A DNA stretch of 26,095 nt from Coxiellaceae bacterium UBA6002 (GCA_002429595.1 DJAM01000172.1:1-26095), one strand, 5' to 3'. Shown: positions 7,909 to 16,124, counted from the stretch's first letter. Numbers and translations are program-made. The notes: generated from the letters alone by a model not told the origin.

Positions 7909-9300
7909 CTATTCGTTAGGATGCGCCATTTTTTCAGGCCGTACAGCCTGATCAAACTCTTCTGGTGTCAAGAAGCCCAAAGAGACTGCAGCTGCTTTCA
8001 AATTCGTGCCGTCGACATAAGCTTTATGAGCTATTTTTGCCGCTTTGTCGTAGCCAATGATCGGATTTAATGCAGTGACCAGCATCAGTGAATCACGAAC
8101 ACTTGCTGCAATACGAGCTCGATTAACTTCCATGCCCTCAATGGCATACTTTCTAAAGCTAGTGCATGAATCCGCTAAAATACGAATTGAGTGTAGCAAA
8201 TTAAAAATCATCACTGGTTTGAATACATTTAACTCAAAGTTGCCTTGTGAATTAGCAATAGAAATTGCAGTGTCATTACCCATGACTTGAACGCATACCA
8301 TAGTAAGCGCTTCGCATTGGGTTGGGTTGACTTTTCCTGGCATGATTGAGGAGCCTGGTTCATTCTCAGGTAGAATTAGCTCTCCAAGTCCACAGCGCGG
8401 ACCAGACGCTAACCAGCGAATGTCATTAGCGATTTTCATCAGAGAAGTCGCTAAGGTCTTGATTGCACTGCTGGCCATGACAATAGCATCGTGGCTTGCT
8501 AATGCTGCGAATTTATTCGGTGCCGATACAAAATCAATACCGGTTAGCTTGGCGATATTCCTGGCAGCTAGTTCGGCAAATTTGGGATGGGTATTCAAGC
8601 CTGTGCCAACTGCGGTGCCACCAAGAGCCAGCTCTTGAAGAGCGGGGAGGGTGCTTTCGATGAAGTTAATATTCAAATCAAGCTGCGCAACATAGCCTGA
8701 GAATTCTTGGCCTAAGGTCATAGGTACAGCGTCTTGCAGGTGGGTTCGACCAATTTTGATAATGTCGCTATATTCTTGTTGTTTTTTAGCTAATGCATCT
8801 CGCAACTGTCGCACCGCAGGAAGCAAACGGTGGATAATTTCTTCGCAAGCCGCAATGTGCATTGCTGTAGGGAAAGTATCATTGGAAGACTGCGACATAT
8901 TGACGTCATCGTTAGGGTGGATAGCATCGCGACTTCCTAGGGTGTAACCCATCTTTTCTGCGGCACGATTAGCGATAACTTCATTAACGTTCATATTCGT
9001 TTGGGTGCCGCTCCCAGTTTGCCAAACCCGCAATGGAAAATGGTCCATCAATTTGCCAGCAATCACTTCATCAGCACTATCCATAATGGCATGCGCTTCT
9101 TTTTCTGGAAGTTTGCCAAGCTCTAAATTAGTTTGGGCTGCGGCTTTCTTGAGGGTGGCAAATGCCTTAATGAGCTCGGGTGGCATCACATCACGACCAA
9201 TATCAAAATGGTGCAAAGACCGCTGTGTTTGAGCACCCCAGTACCGATCGGCAGGTACTTCAATTTGCCCCATGCTATCTGTTTCTATTCTTTTTGACAT
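7909..9300 (-). CDS. fumC: Class II fumarate hydratase
   Basis: A 463-aa iron-independent fumarase that catalyses fumarate to L-malate in the TCA cycle and acts as a homotetramer in the cytoplasm. Length is normal for FumC. Signatures are GSGTQTNMN (96-104), SSNDTFPTA (138-146), RTHLQDAVP with catalytic H187, and GSSIMPGKVNPTQ (316-328) with the catalytic serine loop and K323. Substrate-site residues look intact. The start is the ATG at 9300, preceded by AAGAGGT on the minus strand and, further up, a good sigma-70 promoter (9337-9366). It converges on the Sel1-like gene with a gap of only 21 bp and no obvious terminator. Confidence 0.97.
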   Translation of the reverse strand: MSKRIETDSMGQIEVPADRYWGAQTQRSLHHFDIGRDVMPPELIKAFATLKKAAAQTNLELGKLPEKEAHAIMDSADEVIAGKLMDHFPLRVWQTGSGTQTNMNVNEVIANRAAEKMGYTLGSRDAIHPNDDVNMSQSSNDTFPTAMHIAACEEIIHRLLPAVRQLRDALAKKQQEYSDIIKIGRTHLQDAVPMTLGQEFSGYVAQLDLNINFIESTLPALQELALGGTAVGTGLNTHPKFAELAARNIAKLTGIDFVSAPNKFAALASHDAIVMASSAIKTLATSLMKIANDIRWLASGPRCGLGELILPENEPGSSIMPGKVNPTQCEALTMVCVQVMGNDTAISIANSQGNFELNVFKPVMIFNLLHSIRILADSCTSFRKYAIEGMEVNRARIAASVRDSLMLVTALNPIIGYDKAAKIAHKAYVDGTNLKAAAVSLGFLTPEEFDQAVRPEKMAHPNE

Positions 9301-9336
9301 GTAGACCTCTTAACTGACATATTAGTAATGGGACGT

Positions 9337-9366
9337 ATCATACCGGTACAGGTTCTACTGTAGCAA
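9337..9366 (-). promoter_or_regulatory. Sigma-70-like promoter of fumC
   Basis: On the minus strand, TTGCTA (9361-9366) and TATGAT (9337-9342) are separated by 18 bp, giving a leader of about 30 nt before the fumC ATG. The hexamers match the consensus at 4/6 and 5/6 positions. Confidence 0.55.
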
Positions 9367-9370
9367 GGCC

Positions 9371-9398
9371 TTTACTAAAGCAAAGAAAATCATATAAG
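9371..9398 (+). promoter_or_regulatory. Possible promoter of the truncated ORF at 9420
   Basis: TTTACT (9371-9376), a 16-bp spacer and TATAAG (9393-9398) precede AAAGAGGT (9406-9413) and an ATG at 9420. The full set of expression signals suggests a once-functional gene began here. Confidence 0.35.
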
Positions 9399-9419
9399 AA
9401 AGAAAAAAGAGGTTATTAA

Positions 9420-9581
9420 ATGGCATTTGTCGAAACAGAAAATACACGGTCGAAAAAAACTGCATCGTTATTTGAAGCGATTAGCAAGCAAGATGAACCC
9501 GAAGTGACCTGCTCAAATCAAAACATTACTTCTTCACCATTAGTAAGGCTTTATGTCCGTCAAAAGCACCCCCTTTCATAA
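9420..9581 (+). CDS. 53-aa ORF, probably a truncated gene start
   Basis: This ORF begins MAFVETENTRSKKTASLFEA and is not recognised. It has a good Shine-Dalgarno (AAAGAGGT, six bases before ATG) and a plausible promoter, and its first 30 or so codons look protein-like. The last 18 codons run antisense into the 3' end of the acetyltransferase gene. This pattern fits a gene whose 3' part was lost when the neighbouring accessory DNA arrived. It may also be a genuine small protein. No domain or membrane segment is seen. Confidence 0.35.
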   Translation: MAFVETENTRSKKTASLFEAISKQDEPEVTCSNQNITSSPLVRLYVRQKHPLS

Positions 9582-10086
9582 CATACTCGCCAACTAGCTT
9601 GAATCCTGCCTTTTCATAAACATGAAAGGCTCGGGGATTGTTCATATCTGGATCGATAAAAAAGGTATCTGCCTGAGAATCAATCTGTTGCTGATAGAAT
9701 GTTGTAAATTCTTGAAGTGTAGTGGCAGCAAGGCCTTTACCTAAAAAGTTAGGATTGCCAATACCAAAATCAATGGTAATAGTGTGCCCAACTTCCGATA
9801 GATGAGCTCTGTGGAGATCGCTTAATTCTTCGGAAGGTAAAATTTGATCACTCAAGATGAAACAAAAAGGCTGTTCATCAAGATACCCTACCCAATAGTG
9901 GGTAGTTCCTGCGAAATAATGTTGCTTCCTGCCATGAATGAAATTGAGGATATCATCTCTATGTTCCTGGGTATTATCCCAAAATTCGCGCATGTGCGGT
10001 TCATCTAACCATTGGAAAATGATTTCTTGGTGCTCTATTGCTGCTTTTTTGAAATTGATCTTTGTAGTGGCCATTCCGTGTTCCAT
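9526..10086 (-). CDS. GNAT acetyltransferase, AAC(6')-Ib / MbtK-like (Acetyltransf_8 type)
   Basis: An N-acetyltransferase of about 186 aa counted from the ATG at 10086, or 182 aa from the ATG at 10074. The frame is open further upstream to 10200, but that stretch overlaps the start of a + strand gene remnant and adds no domain sequence, so I prefer an internal start. The fold is read from an N-terminal FQWLDEPHMREFWD segment, the acetyl-CoA loop GIGNPNFLGKGLA, and the C-terminal DPDMNNPRAFHVYEKAGF segment, which parallels aminoglycoside 6'-N-acetyltransferases and the siderophore acyltransferases IucB/MbtK. The substrate cannot be decided; an antibiotic-resistance role is not shown. It is intact while all its neighbours in this patch are broken. 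Confidence 0.8.
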   Translation of the reverse strand: MEHGMATTKINFKKAAIEHQEIIFQWLDEPHMREFWDNTQEHRDDILNFIHGRKQHYFAGTTHYWVGYLDEQPFCFILSDQILPSEELSDLHRAHLSEVGHTITIDFGIGNPNFLGKGLAATTLQEFTTFYQQQIDSQADTFFIDPDMNNPRAFHVYEKAGFKLVGEYVMKGGAFDGHKALLMVKK

Positions 10087-10130
10087 TGATTCTCGTTCAT
10101 ACCTTTTAAAAAACAATAAGGGAGAAGTAT

Positions 10131-10431
10131 ATGCCACAACACACAATCGGTAATCTAGATTTTTATTTTCATCCGGTGCAGAATGTTTTGCTATTTTCAA
10201 TCCACCCGCCTGTTAATGCCGAACAGCTCAAATCAATTGTTGAAGTTAGCCCAAAATAAAGACCAATATGATGTCCAAGATGCGCAAATGCCTTTTGACG
10301 TTTTGATCCGTCAAAATAATCAATTACTCGCTTATAACTTTGATGCAGAAGGTCAATAAATTACCGATTCTCCGGTAAGAACCATCGATGAAGAAGAAAT
10401 TATTTCATTTTCAATTTCAAGATACCGCTGA
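10131..10431 (+). pseudogene. Frameshifted, stop-interrupted gene remnant
   Basis: A good ribosome binding site (AGGGAG) precedes an ATG at 10131 that opens a 42-codon frame (MPQHTIGNLDFYFHPVQNVL...) ending at 10257-10259. A protein-like continuation lies in the +1 frame from about 10235 (NQLLKLAQNKDQYDVQDAQM...), reaches a TAA at 10357-10359, and continues in the same frame after it (ITDSPVRTIDEEEIISFS) to 10431. This fits one reading frame broken by an indel and a nonsense mutation. The ORF at 10388 in the third frame could be its 3' part after a second frameshift. The family is not recognised. Confidence 0.5.
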
Positions 10432-10753
10432 CCATATTGAGCGATTTACAGTGGACCAAGAAGAATTTTTCCTGGAGAACCTTAATAATCCACATTTAAG
10501 CGATCAACAGAAAGATGAGATATCAATCTTCATCAAAGCAAACTTCCCTAAACATTTTGAGCAGGGGGAACTCATGGATGATGCTATTGACTCTGACAAA
10601 GTGCGTTCACATGCAGCCATGTTAGCGGCAGCGTCAAACAAACTATATCTAATCCGCGACAGTCACAATGCTCTTTGTGCAGTTGTTGGTGTTAGCATGA
10701 CTTCCGATGAACGATTAGCTTTTCAAAGCATCACTTCTGATATTGAGGTTTGA
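10388..10753 (+). CDS. Hypothetical protein (121 aa), possibly the 3' part of a broken gene
   Basis: The sequence begins MKKKLFHFQFQDTADHIERF and is acidic and helical, without signal peptide or recognisable domain. The ATG at 10388 lacks a convincing ribosome binding site and overlaps the end of the upstream remnant in a different frame, so it may be the surviving 3' part of that gene rather than an independent one. Its stop (10751-10753) comes directly before the GTG start of the methyltransferase remnant, whose Shine-Dalgarno lies inside this ORF. That suggests the two were once co-translated. Confidence 0.45.
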   Translation: MKKKLFHFQFQDTADHIERFTVDQEEFFLENLNNPHLSDQQKDEISIFIKANFPKHFEQGELMDDAIDSDKVRSHAAMLAAASNKLYLIRDSHNALCAVVGVSMTSDERLAFQSITSDIEV

Positions 10754-10754
10754 T

Positions 10755-11351
10755 GTGAAGAAAACAAAAGTCTACGAACAATATGAAAAAATTGTCGATT
10801 GGTTTGATGAGCATCGTAATAAAGATTTAATCGAAAAATTTTATCTGGATTTAATTGCGAACACGATTGCTTCAGGAGGTGAGGTTTTAGATCTTGGGTG
10901 TGGTACAGGCGAACCGATTGCTAAATACTTTATTGACAAGTGATTTAACATCACTGGCGTAGACGGCAGTGCTCTGATGATAGGGCTTTGCAAAAAACGT
11001 TTTCCACATCAGGTTTGGTTAGTTGCAGATATGCAAAATATTCACTTTGATAAGCAATTTGATGCTATTTTAGCTTGGCATAGTTTTTTCCATCTGGATC
11101 ATGATGCGCAACGAAATATGTTTTAAGTGTTTAATAAATACCTTAAGAGTGGGGGAGTTTTAGCTTTTACTTCAGGTATTGAGCATGGAGAGTGTTGGAG
11201 CAACAATGGCGGTCAGGAACTTTTCCATGCTTCCCTTTCTTCAGATGAATATGAAGCCTTGTTAAGCAAAAATTCTCTAAAGGTTGTAGTGCATAACGTG
11301 GAAGATCCAGAGTGCGGAGATGCAACAATTTGGGTTGCGCAAAAGTTCTAG
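10755..11351 (+). pseudogene. Class I SAM-dependent methyltransferase with two in-frame stop codons
   Basis: A single continuous frame of about 198 codons runs from GTG at 10755 (GAGG at 10745-10748, spacing six) to TAG at 11349-11351. It is interrupted by TGA at 10941-10943 and TAA at 11124-11126. Read through, it is a typical small methyltransferase: motif I VLDLGCGTGEP, motif II FNITGVDGS, an ADMQNIHFDKQFDAILAWHS motif IV region, and a late YLKSGGVLAFTSG strand, followed by a C-terminal segment ending in a conserved-looking WVAQKF. No frameshift has accumulated, so inactivation looks recent. Each stop is one base from a sense codon plausible for the family (Gly before FNITGVD, Lys before VFNKYLK). 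The separate fragments lack a complete fold. Confidence 0.85.
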
Positions 11352-11400
11352 AGTCATTCAAGAATGCTAACCCCCTAAGGTTAATATAAAAATTTAGTAC

Positions 11401-12069
11401 TTAGGAATTACTCAGAGGCATGAGCTCCTGACCACCGTTTTCAAGATCCCCTTCTCGATTTTCTGGGCTACCGTTCACATAAAGATTTCTTAACGCCCAT
11501 GCTCCGGCTACTAATAATAATCCTATCACCAGAACTAAGGGTAAAATATAGCTGTTACTAGTGGTCGTAACTATAGATGGTAGAGTGGTATTGCTGTTGC
11601 TAGGGGTGGTGGTGATGAAAGATCCACAATTTTTTAGCGCCTCAATCGACTTATCGTTTGCTATGAAGTCATTCAAGCTGTGCCAAAATGCTCCCGCAGC
11701 ACCTAAGCTGCTACAATTGCTTTCAAGCAAAAGTTGCTCTGAACAAACAGTTGGGCAGTACATAGTACTGGTTGTTTTGACATAATCTATAGTGGGAATA
11801 ATTGGGCCTAATGTCCCATTTAGCAAACTGCTCACGACACTTGCGAACACTGCCGCGTTATTAGCGCTAGATAGATCGTACATATATAAAGAGTAAAAAC
11901 AAACTGAATGACCATCTGAAGTTGTAAAGGAGAAAGGGTCTCTTGAAATACTTCCAGTAACAACCTTAAGTAAGCTTAAACAACTCATCATCTTAAAAAA
12001 GCTTAAAAATAATGAGGCACTGTTCCGTGCTGACCGTGGTGGTGACCAAAAAGTAACTTTCTCATTCAT
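11401..12069 (-). CDS. Membrane protein with Ser/Thr-rich stalk and C-terminal anchor
   Basis: A 222-aa protein of unknown family. A hydrophobic stretch at 18-37 may be a signal or first helix. The middle part has six Cys residues (30, 57, 105, 109, 119, 148), suggesting a disulfide-rich extracytoplasmic domain. Residues about 152-173 are Thr/Ser/Asn-rich, residues 174-193 form a clear transmembrane helix, and the 29-residue tail is acidic and ends ELMPLSNS. The layout resembles a eukaryotic type I surface protein with a stalk. The ATG at 12069 is preceded by GAGG about eight bases upstream. A PmrA-like box with a -10 hexamer lies upstream. Role unknown; a translocated or surface protein is possible. 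Confidence 0.65.
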   Translation of the reverse strand: MNEKVTFWSPPRSARNSASLFLSFFKMMSCLSLLKVVTGSISRDPFSFTTSDGHSVCFYSLYMYDLSSANNAAVFASVVSSLLNGTLGPIIPTIDYVKTTSTMYCPTVCSEQLLLESNCSSLGAAGAFWHSLNDFIANDKSIEALKNCGSFITTTPSNSNTTLPSIVTTTSNSYILPLVLVIGLLLVAGAWALRNLYVNGSPENREGDLENGGQELMPLSNS

Positions 12070-12110
12070 ACCCAGCCTCAGTTATATGATTTTTGTTAAA
12101 GAAACAATAT

Positions 12111-12138
12111 ACTATATCTTTCTTAAGGTTTTATTAAT
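12111..12138 (-). promoter_or_regulatory. PmrA-like box with -10 hexamer
   Basis: On the minus strand, ATTAA-TAAAAC-CTTAA (12123-12138) is a direct repeat with an 11-bp period, followed after six bases by TATAGT (12111-12116). In Legionella and Coxiella, PmrA sites of the form CTTAA-N6-CTTAA take the place of a -35 element, just upstream of the -10. The hexamer lies 42 bp before the ATG at 12069. The AT-rich context leaves room for chance. Confidence 0.4.
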
Positions 12139-12207
12139 TTTTTGCAAAATTAAAAGATTTAGCAGAAAATTTGATTGTATAGCTTATAGCTAAGGCTGTG
12201 ATAAATT

Positions 12208-12284
12208 TGGCGCCCCGAGCAGGATTTGAACCTGCGACCTATCCCTTAGGAGGGGATCGCGCTATCCAGCTGCGCCATCGGGGC
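12208..12284 (-). tRNA. tRNA-Arg (anticodon CCT)
   Basis: On the minus strand a complete cloverleaf can be drawn. The acceptor stem GCCCCGA pairs with TCGGGGC, with discriminator G and an encoded CCA. The D arm is GCGC-AGCTGGATA-GCGC, the anticodon stem ATCCC/GGGAT carries loop CTCCTAA, and the T arm is GCAGG-TTCAAAT-CCTGC. The anticodon CCT is at 12248-12250 and reads AGG (Arg). Length is 77 nt including CCA. Confidence 0.97.
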
Positions 12285-12301
12285 TTTTTTATCAAAACAG
12301 T

Positions 12302-12307
12302 ATTATA
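12302..12307 (-). promoter_or_regulatory. -10 box of the tRNA-Arg promoter
   Basis: A perfect TATAAT on the minus strand lies 17 bases before the tRNA 5' end. No proper -35 is found 16-18 bp upstream, because that position lies inside the adjoining inverted-repeat element. Confidence 0.5.
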
Positions 12308-12483
12308 TACCCATCACTCCTCAAGATGCGATTTTTAACAGCCATCTTGCGGCGAATTTGAAACGATCTTCAATCGCAAACACTCGAAATAGAACAACTA
12401 TTCCTGCGTTTTTGCTCAATCAGATCGTTTCAACTTCTTGCAAGCTGACTGTTAAAAACCGCATCTTGAGGAGTGATGGGTAT
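12307..12483. mobile_element. 177-bp inverted-repeat element (MITE-like), non-coding
   Basis: Terminal arms 12307-12341 and 12449-12483 are reverse complements at 34 of 35 positions (ATACCCATCACTCCTCAAGA and onward). Symmetric inner matches continue, for example TTGAAACGATCT at 12358-12369 against 12422-12433, so almost the whole element folds into one imperfect hairpin. It holds no transposase. A 64-codon frame starting inside it is an accidental product of the repeat. No clear target-site duplication is visible. It fills most of the 336-bp gap between tRNA-Arg and smc; the rest of that gap holds the smc promoter. Confidence 0.75.
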
Positions 12484-12537
12484 GACATCTACTCATTTCT
12501 GACAAGTAAACAAAGCCTTTCTTACTCTATTTGGTAC

Positions 12538-12566
12538 TTGAACTCTGGCTAATACCCCCATACAAT
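12538..12566 (+). promoter_or_regulatory. Sigma-70-like promoter of the smc-zipA-ligA operon
   Basis: TTGAAC (12538-12543), a 17-bp spacer and TACAAT (12561-12566) give a predicted transcript start near 12573, about 48 nt before the smc ATG. The match is good and the spacer ideal. Confidence 0.6.
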
Positions 12567-12620
12567 TCTCTATTCGTCTTAATTGAAATCTATATGCCAA
12601 ATCGGTGAAATGGACTGCAA

Positions 12621-15600
12621 ATGCGCTTAAAATCTATAAAACTCTCGGGGTTCAAATCGTTTGTTGATGCGACTCAATTGATCTTTCAGAGCAACTTAAC
12701 GGCTATAGTTGGCCCTAATGGTTGCGGTAAATCGAATATCGTTGATGCGATGCATTGCGTTCTTGGGAGTTCTTCCAAATATCTTCGTGCTGAGATGATG
12801 GCGGATGTTATCTTTAATGGTACGACCAATCGTAAGCCTGTGGGTCAAGCGGCTGTTGAGCTGGTGTTTGACAATAGTGTTGGTCGGATTGGGGGTGAAT
12901 ATGCCCAATATCCTGAGATTTCAATACGTCGGGAACTGAATCGCGATGGCCAGTCAAATTATTCGATTAATGGCACGCGGTGTCGCCGCCGGGATATTAC
13001 CGACATCTTTCTAGGTACTGGGGCAAACAGCTATGCAATCATCGAGCAGGGGATGATTTCTCGACTGGTTGAAGCTAAACCAGAAGAGTTGCGGGCGCAT
13101 GTCGAAGAGGCGGCTGGCACATCTAAATATAAAGAACGTCGTCGTGAGACCGAAAATCGCATCAAACATACTCGTGAAAACTTAGACCGCTTAAACGATT
13201 TAAGGGAAGAGCAGACTAAGCAATTAGCGCATTTACAACGTCAAGCCAATGCGGCAGAGCGATTTAAAGTTTTAAAACAAGAACAGAGAAAGCTAAAAGC
13301 AGAGCTTCAGGCTATTCTTTGGCAAGACCTTGAGCTCCAGTCATCCTCTTTAGTGACACTCATTCAAGAGCGAGAGACCTTACTTGAAGCTAAACAGGCT
13401 CAAATAACCCATATTGATGCTCAAATGGAGCATAAGAGATCCTATCGTATCGAGTTGAACGATAAACTTAACGAGGTTCAGAGCGTATTTTATGGCATTG
13501 GTGCTGATATCAAGAATGTTGAACAGCAAATCAATCACGTCAAAGAGCGCAAGAAGCAATTAGAAAATGATTACCAACAGTTAGAAAGTTCTTACCAAGA
13601 ATTGACCCAGCAACATACAGAGGATCAACAACAGCTTGCAGGACTCAACAATGGTTTAAGCCAACTCGAACTTCAACATCAAGAATCCAGTGAGCTCTAT
13701 CAACACCATCAAGAAGAACTTCAGAATGCTGAAATGTCTATGCAAAAATGGCAAGAAGAGTGGGACGAGTTCCATCGAAATAGCGCTCAAACTTCTAAGC
13801 AGCTAGAAGTGGAGAAGACCAAAATTCATCATTTGGAGCAAAAACAGCAGTCGTTATTGCAGCGGATCGCTCGAATTCGAGATGAAAAAACACAGCAAAA
13901 CAGTGATGAAACCTCACAAGAAATTCTTACCCTAAAAGAACAGCAGGTCATTTGTCAGCAGCGCTTAGAAGAATTGCAAACTATGTTAGAAGAGTTGCAA
14001 TTGAAAATAGTCGATCAGCGAACTAATCACCAAGAGGCAAAATATCAGGTCGACGTCGTCACGAAAGAATTACGCGATCTACAAGCTAAATATGCTTCTC
14101 TTGAAGCGTTGCAACGAATTGCTTTGGGTAAAAGTGACAATGAAATGACCAATTGGTTATCTCAATATGGCTTAGAGTCTAACCCTCGGTTGGCTGAAGG
14201 AATAGTGGTAAATGATGGTTGGGAGCTGGCGGTTGAAGTTGTCTTATCTCATCATCTTGACGCAATTGGTATTGAGAGTTTTGACCAAGTGAATGAGGCC
14301 ATTTCGCAATTAAAAAGTGCCAACGTCGGCTTTATTAATTTGTCCGCTGTAACAACGTCTAAAAGCTCTAATACTAAGCTCGAGTTATTACAAATGAAGT
14401 TAGCGTCGAGCTGGCCGATCGAGCCGCTTTTAGATTACATTTATTGTGTAGACGATTTAGAAACTGCTTTGAAAGCGCTTCCTTCATTAGAACCTCATGA
14501 ATCGATTGTCACCCGCGATGGTATTTGGTTAAGCCAGACATGGTTAAAAATTTCCAAACAAATTAATCAGAAAACCGGTGTGATTCAACGTGAGCATGAT
14601 ATTAAAGAAGTACAGCAACAGATCGCAGCGAAACAAGATGAATTAGAAAAGGCAGAGCGTGTTGTCACTAAGTCACAAGAATTATTAAATTTTTACACTG
14701 AAGAGCGTGAGTCTTGTCAGCAGCAACATCAGGCAGTTAACGCGAAAAACAGCGAATTTTTAGCGCAAATCCGTGCCAAAGAAAATTACGTCGCACAGCT
14801 GCAGCTTAAATTTTCATCTCTGGCGGAAGAGATGCGTGAAAACGATGCCCAGTTGGTGGAAGTAGAACAGGCGCTTGAAGCATCCCAAGTAAGTCTAGAA
14901 CAATTAACGGAGCAAACATTAACTGATGGTCAGCTCCGAGAGCAGCTTTTGAATTCAAAGGATCAATTTCGCATTAAGCTTGATGAAGTTAAAGATCGAG
15001 TATTTACTGCAAAACAAAAATCAGACGAACTGCAATTACGTTTAGAGTCAAATAAAAATCAAATCCATTATTTAAATCAAAATATTGGTCGCTCAGAACG
15101 TCAAATCTCTGTCATTGAAGAGCGTCGTAACGCCTTACTCGAGACGTTGAATCAAGAAAATGATCCGCTGCCTGAGCTTTCTACCGATTTACAGCTCAAG
15201 TTAGAAAAGCGAGTCGTTGTCGAAGATCAATTAAAAAATGCGAAATTTGAGTTGGAGACAGAAGATCAAGCGATTTTAAGCTTAGAAAAAAATCGGCAAA
15301 CTGTTGAGAAAGAACAAGCGGAACTGCGAGATGTCTTAGAGCAAAAACGTTTGAATTGTCAGTCATTAAAAATCAAACAGGCAAATTGTCTTGAGCAAAT
15401 TACCGAAAGCTCCTTTACCCTCGAAGAAATTGTCGCGCAACTTCCTGAAGATAAAAATGCAGCTGTTTGGGAAGAAAATATCATTAAGGTTGAAAACCGA
15501 ATTCAACGCTTGGGTCCAATCAACCTTGCGGCAATTGAAGAATTCGCTCAATTACAAGAAAAGGCAACTTATTTAACTAAACAATATGATGATTTGATTG

Positions 15601-16124
15601 AAGCGTTAACAACGCTAGAAAATGCGATCAAAAAAATCGATCGCGAAACACGGCAACGATTTAAAGAAACCTATGACAAGTTGAATGAATCATTTAAATC
15701 ATATTTCACTCAAATTTTTGGCGGTGGCGATGCTTATTTAGAGCTCACCAGCGATGATCTATTAGAAACAGGTGTTATTGTTCGGGCGCAACCACCAGGA
15801 AAGAAAAATACCACTATCCATTTACTCTCAGGTGGCGAAAAAGCACTCACTGCAATCGCCCTAGTCTTTTCTATATTTAATTTAAATCCTGCCCCTTTCT
15901 GCGTACTCGATGAGGTCGACGCACCACTGGATGATGCTAATGTCGTTCGCTTTTGTAACCTCGTCAAAAAAATGGCCGAACATGTCCAGTTTTTATTTAT
16001 TAGTCACAATAAAATAGCGATTGAAATGGCTCACCAATTGGTAGGTGTGACTATGCATGAACCAGGCGTTTCAAGGCTAGTATCAGTCGATGTAGATCAA
16101 GCTATTAGCATGGCCACGGAATAA
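12621..16124 (+). CDS. smc: Chromosome partition protein Smc
   Basis: A 1167-aa condensin ATPase that compacts and segregates the chromosome, normally with ScpA/ScpB. The N-terminal head has Walker A GPNGCGKSN (31-39). Long coiled coils (about 165-500 and 650-1000) flank a hinge around 510-640, where LAEGIVVNDGWELAVEVVL is seen. The C-terminal head carries the ABC signature LLSGGEKALTAIAL (about 1069-1082) and Walker B FCVLDEVDAPLDDAN (about 1093-1107). Full length and intact. The ATG at 12621 lacks a strong ribosome binding site but matches the family N-terminus (MRLKSIKLSGFKSF). It heads the smc-zipA-ligA block, with 28 bp to zipA. Confidence 0.97.
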   Translation: MRLKSIKLSGFKSFVDATQLIFQSNLTAIVGPNGCGKSNIVDAMHCVLGSSSKYLRAEMMADVIFNGTTNRKPVGQAAVELVFDNSVGRIGGEYAQYPEISIRRELNRDGQSNYSINGTRCRRRDITDIFLGTGANSYAIIEQGMISRLVEAKPEELRAHVEEAAGTSKYKERRRETENRIKHTRENLDRLNDLREEQTKQLAHLQRQANAAERFKVLKQEQRKLKAELQAILWQDLELQSSSLVTLIQERETLLEAKQAQITHIDAQMEHKRSYRIELNDKLNEVQSVFYGIGADIKNVEQQINHVKERKKQLENDYQQLESSYQELTQQHTEDQQQLAGLNNGLSQLELQHQESSELYQHHQEELQNAEMSMQKWQEEWDEFHRNSAQTSKQLEVEKTKIHHLEQKQQSLLQRIARIRDEKTQQNSDETSQEILTLKEQQVICQQRLEELQTMLEELQLKIVDQRTNHQEAKYQVDVVTKELRDLQAKYASLEALQRIALGKSDNEMTNWLSQYGLESNPRLAEGIVVNDGWELAVEVVLSHHLDAIGIESFDQVNEAISQLKSANVGFINLSAVTTSKSSNTKLELLQMKLASSWPIEPLLDYIYCVDDLETALKALPSLEPHESIVTRDGIWLSQTWLKISKQINQKTGVIQREHDIKEVQQQIAAKQDELEKAERVVTKSQELLNFYTEERESCQQQHQAVNAKNSEFLAQIRAKENYVAQLQLKFSSLAEEMRENDAQLVEVEQALEASQVSLEQLTEQTLTDGQLREQLLNSKDQFRIKLDEVKDRVFTAKQKSDELQLRLESNKNQIHYLNQNIGRSERQISVIEERRNALLETLNQENDPLPELSTDLQLKLEKRVVVEDQLKNAKFELETEDQAILSLEKNRQTVEKEQAELRDVLEQKRLNCQSLKIKQANCLEQITESSFTLEEIVAQLPEDKNAAVWEENIIKVENRIQRLGPINLAAIEEFAQLQEKATYLTKQYDDLIEALTTLENAIKKIDRETRQRFKETYDKLNESFKSYFTQIFGGGDAYLELTSDDLLETGVIVRAQPPGKKNTTIHLLSGGEKALTAIALVFSIFNLNPAPFCVLDEVDAPLDDANVVRFCNLVKKMAEHVQFLFISHNKIAIEMAHQLVGVTMHEPGVSRLVSVDVDQAISMATE

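Noticed and set aside
7511..7955. Two overlapping minus-strand ORFs antisense to the coiled-coil end of the 4870 gene
   Set aside because: They are mirror images of a biased, repeat-rich coding sequence, have no start signals and resemble no protein.
9526..10086. Acetyltransferase as an aminoglycoside-resistance gene
   Set aside because: Only general AAC(6')/MbtK-family motifs are visible; no integron or resistance context is present.
10087..10200. N-terminal extension of the acetyltransferase frame
   Set aside because: It lies outside the GNAT domain, overlaps the start of the + strand remnant, and internal ATGs at 10086 and 10074 fit the family better.
10941..10943. TGA in the methyltransferase as a possible selenocysteine codon
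   Set aside because: It is not at a catalytic Cys position, no SECIS-like hairpin is evident directly after it, and a second stop (TAA) in the same frame cannot be selenocysteine.
12358..12552. 64-codon ORF on the + strand between tRNA-Arg and smc
   Set aside because: It starts with TTG inside the inverted-repeat element, has no ribosome binding site, and its sequence is explained by the repeat and the smc promoter.
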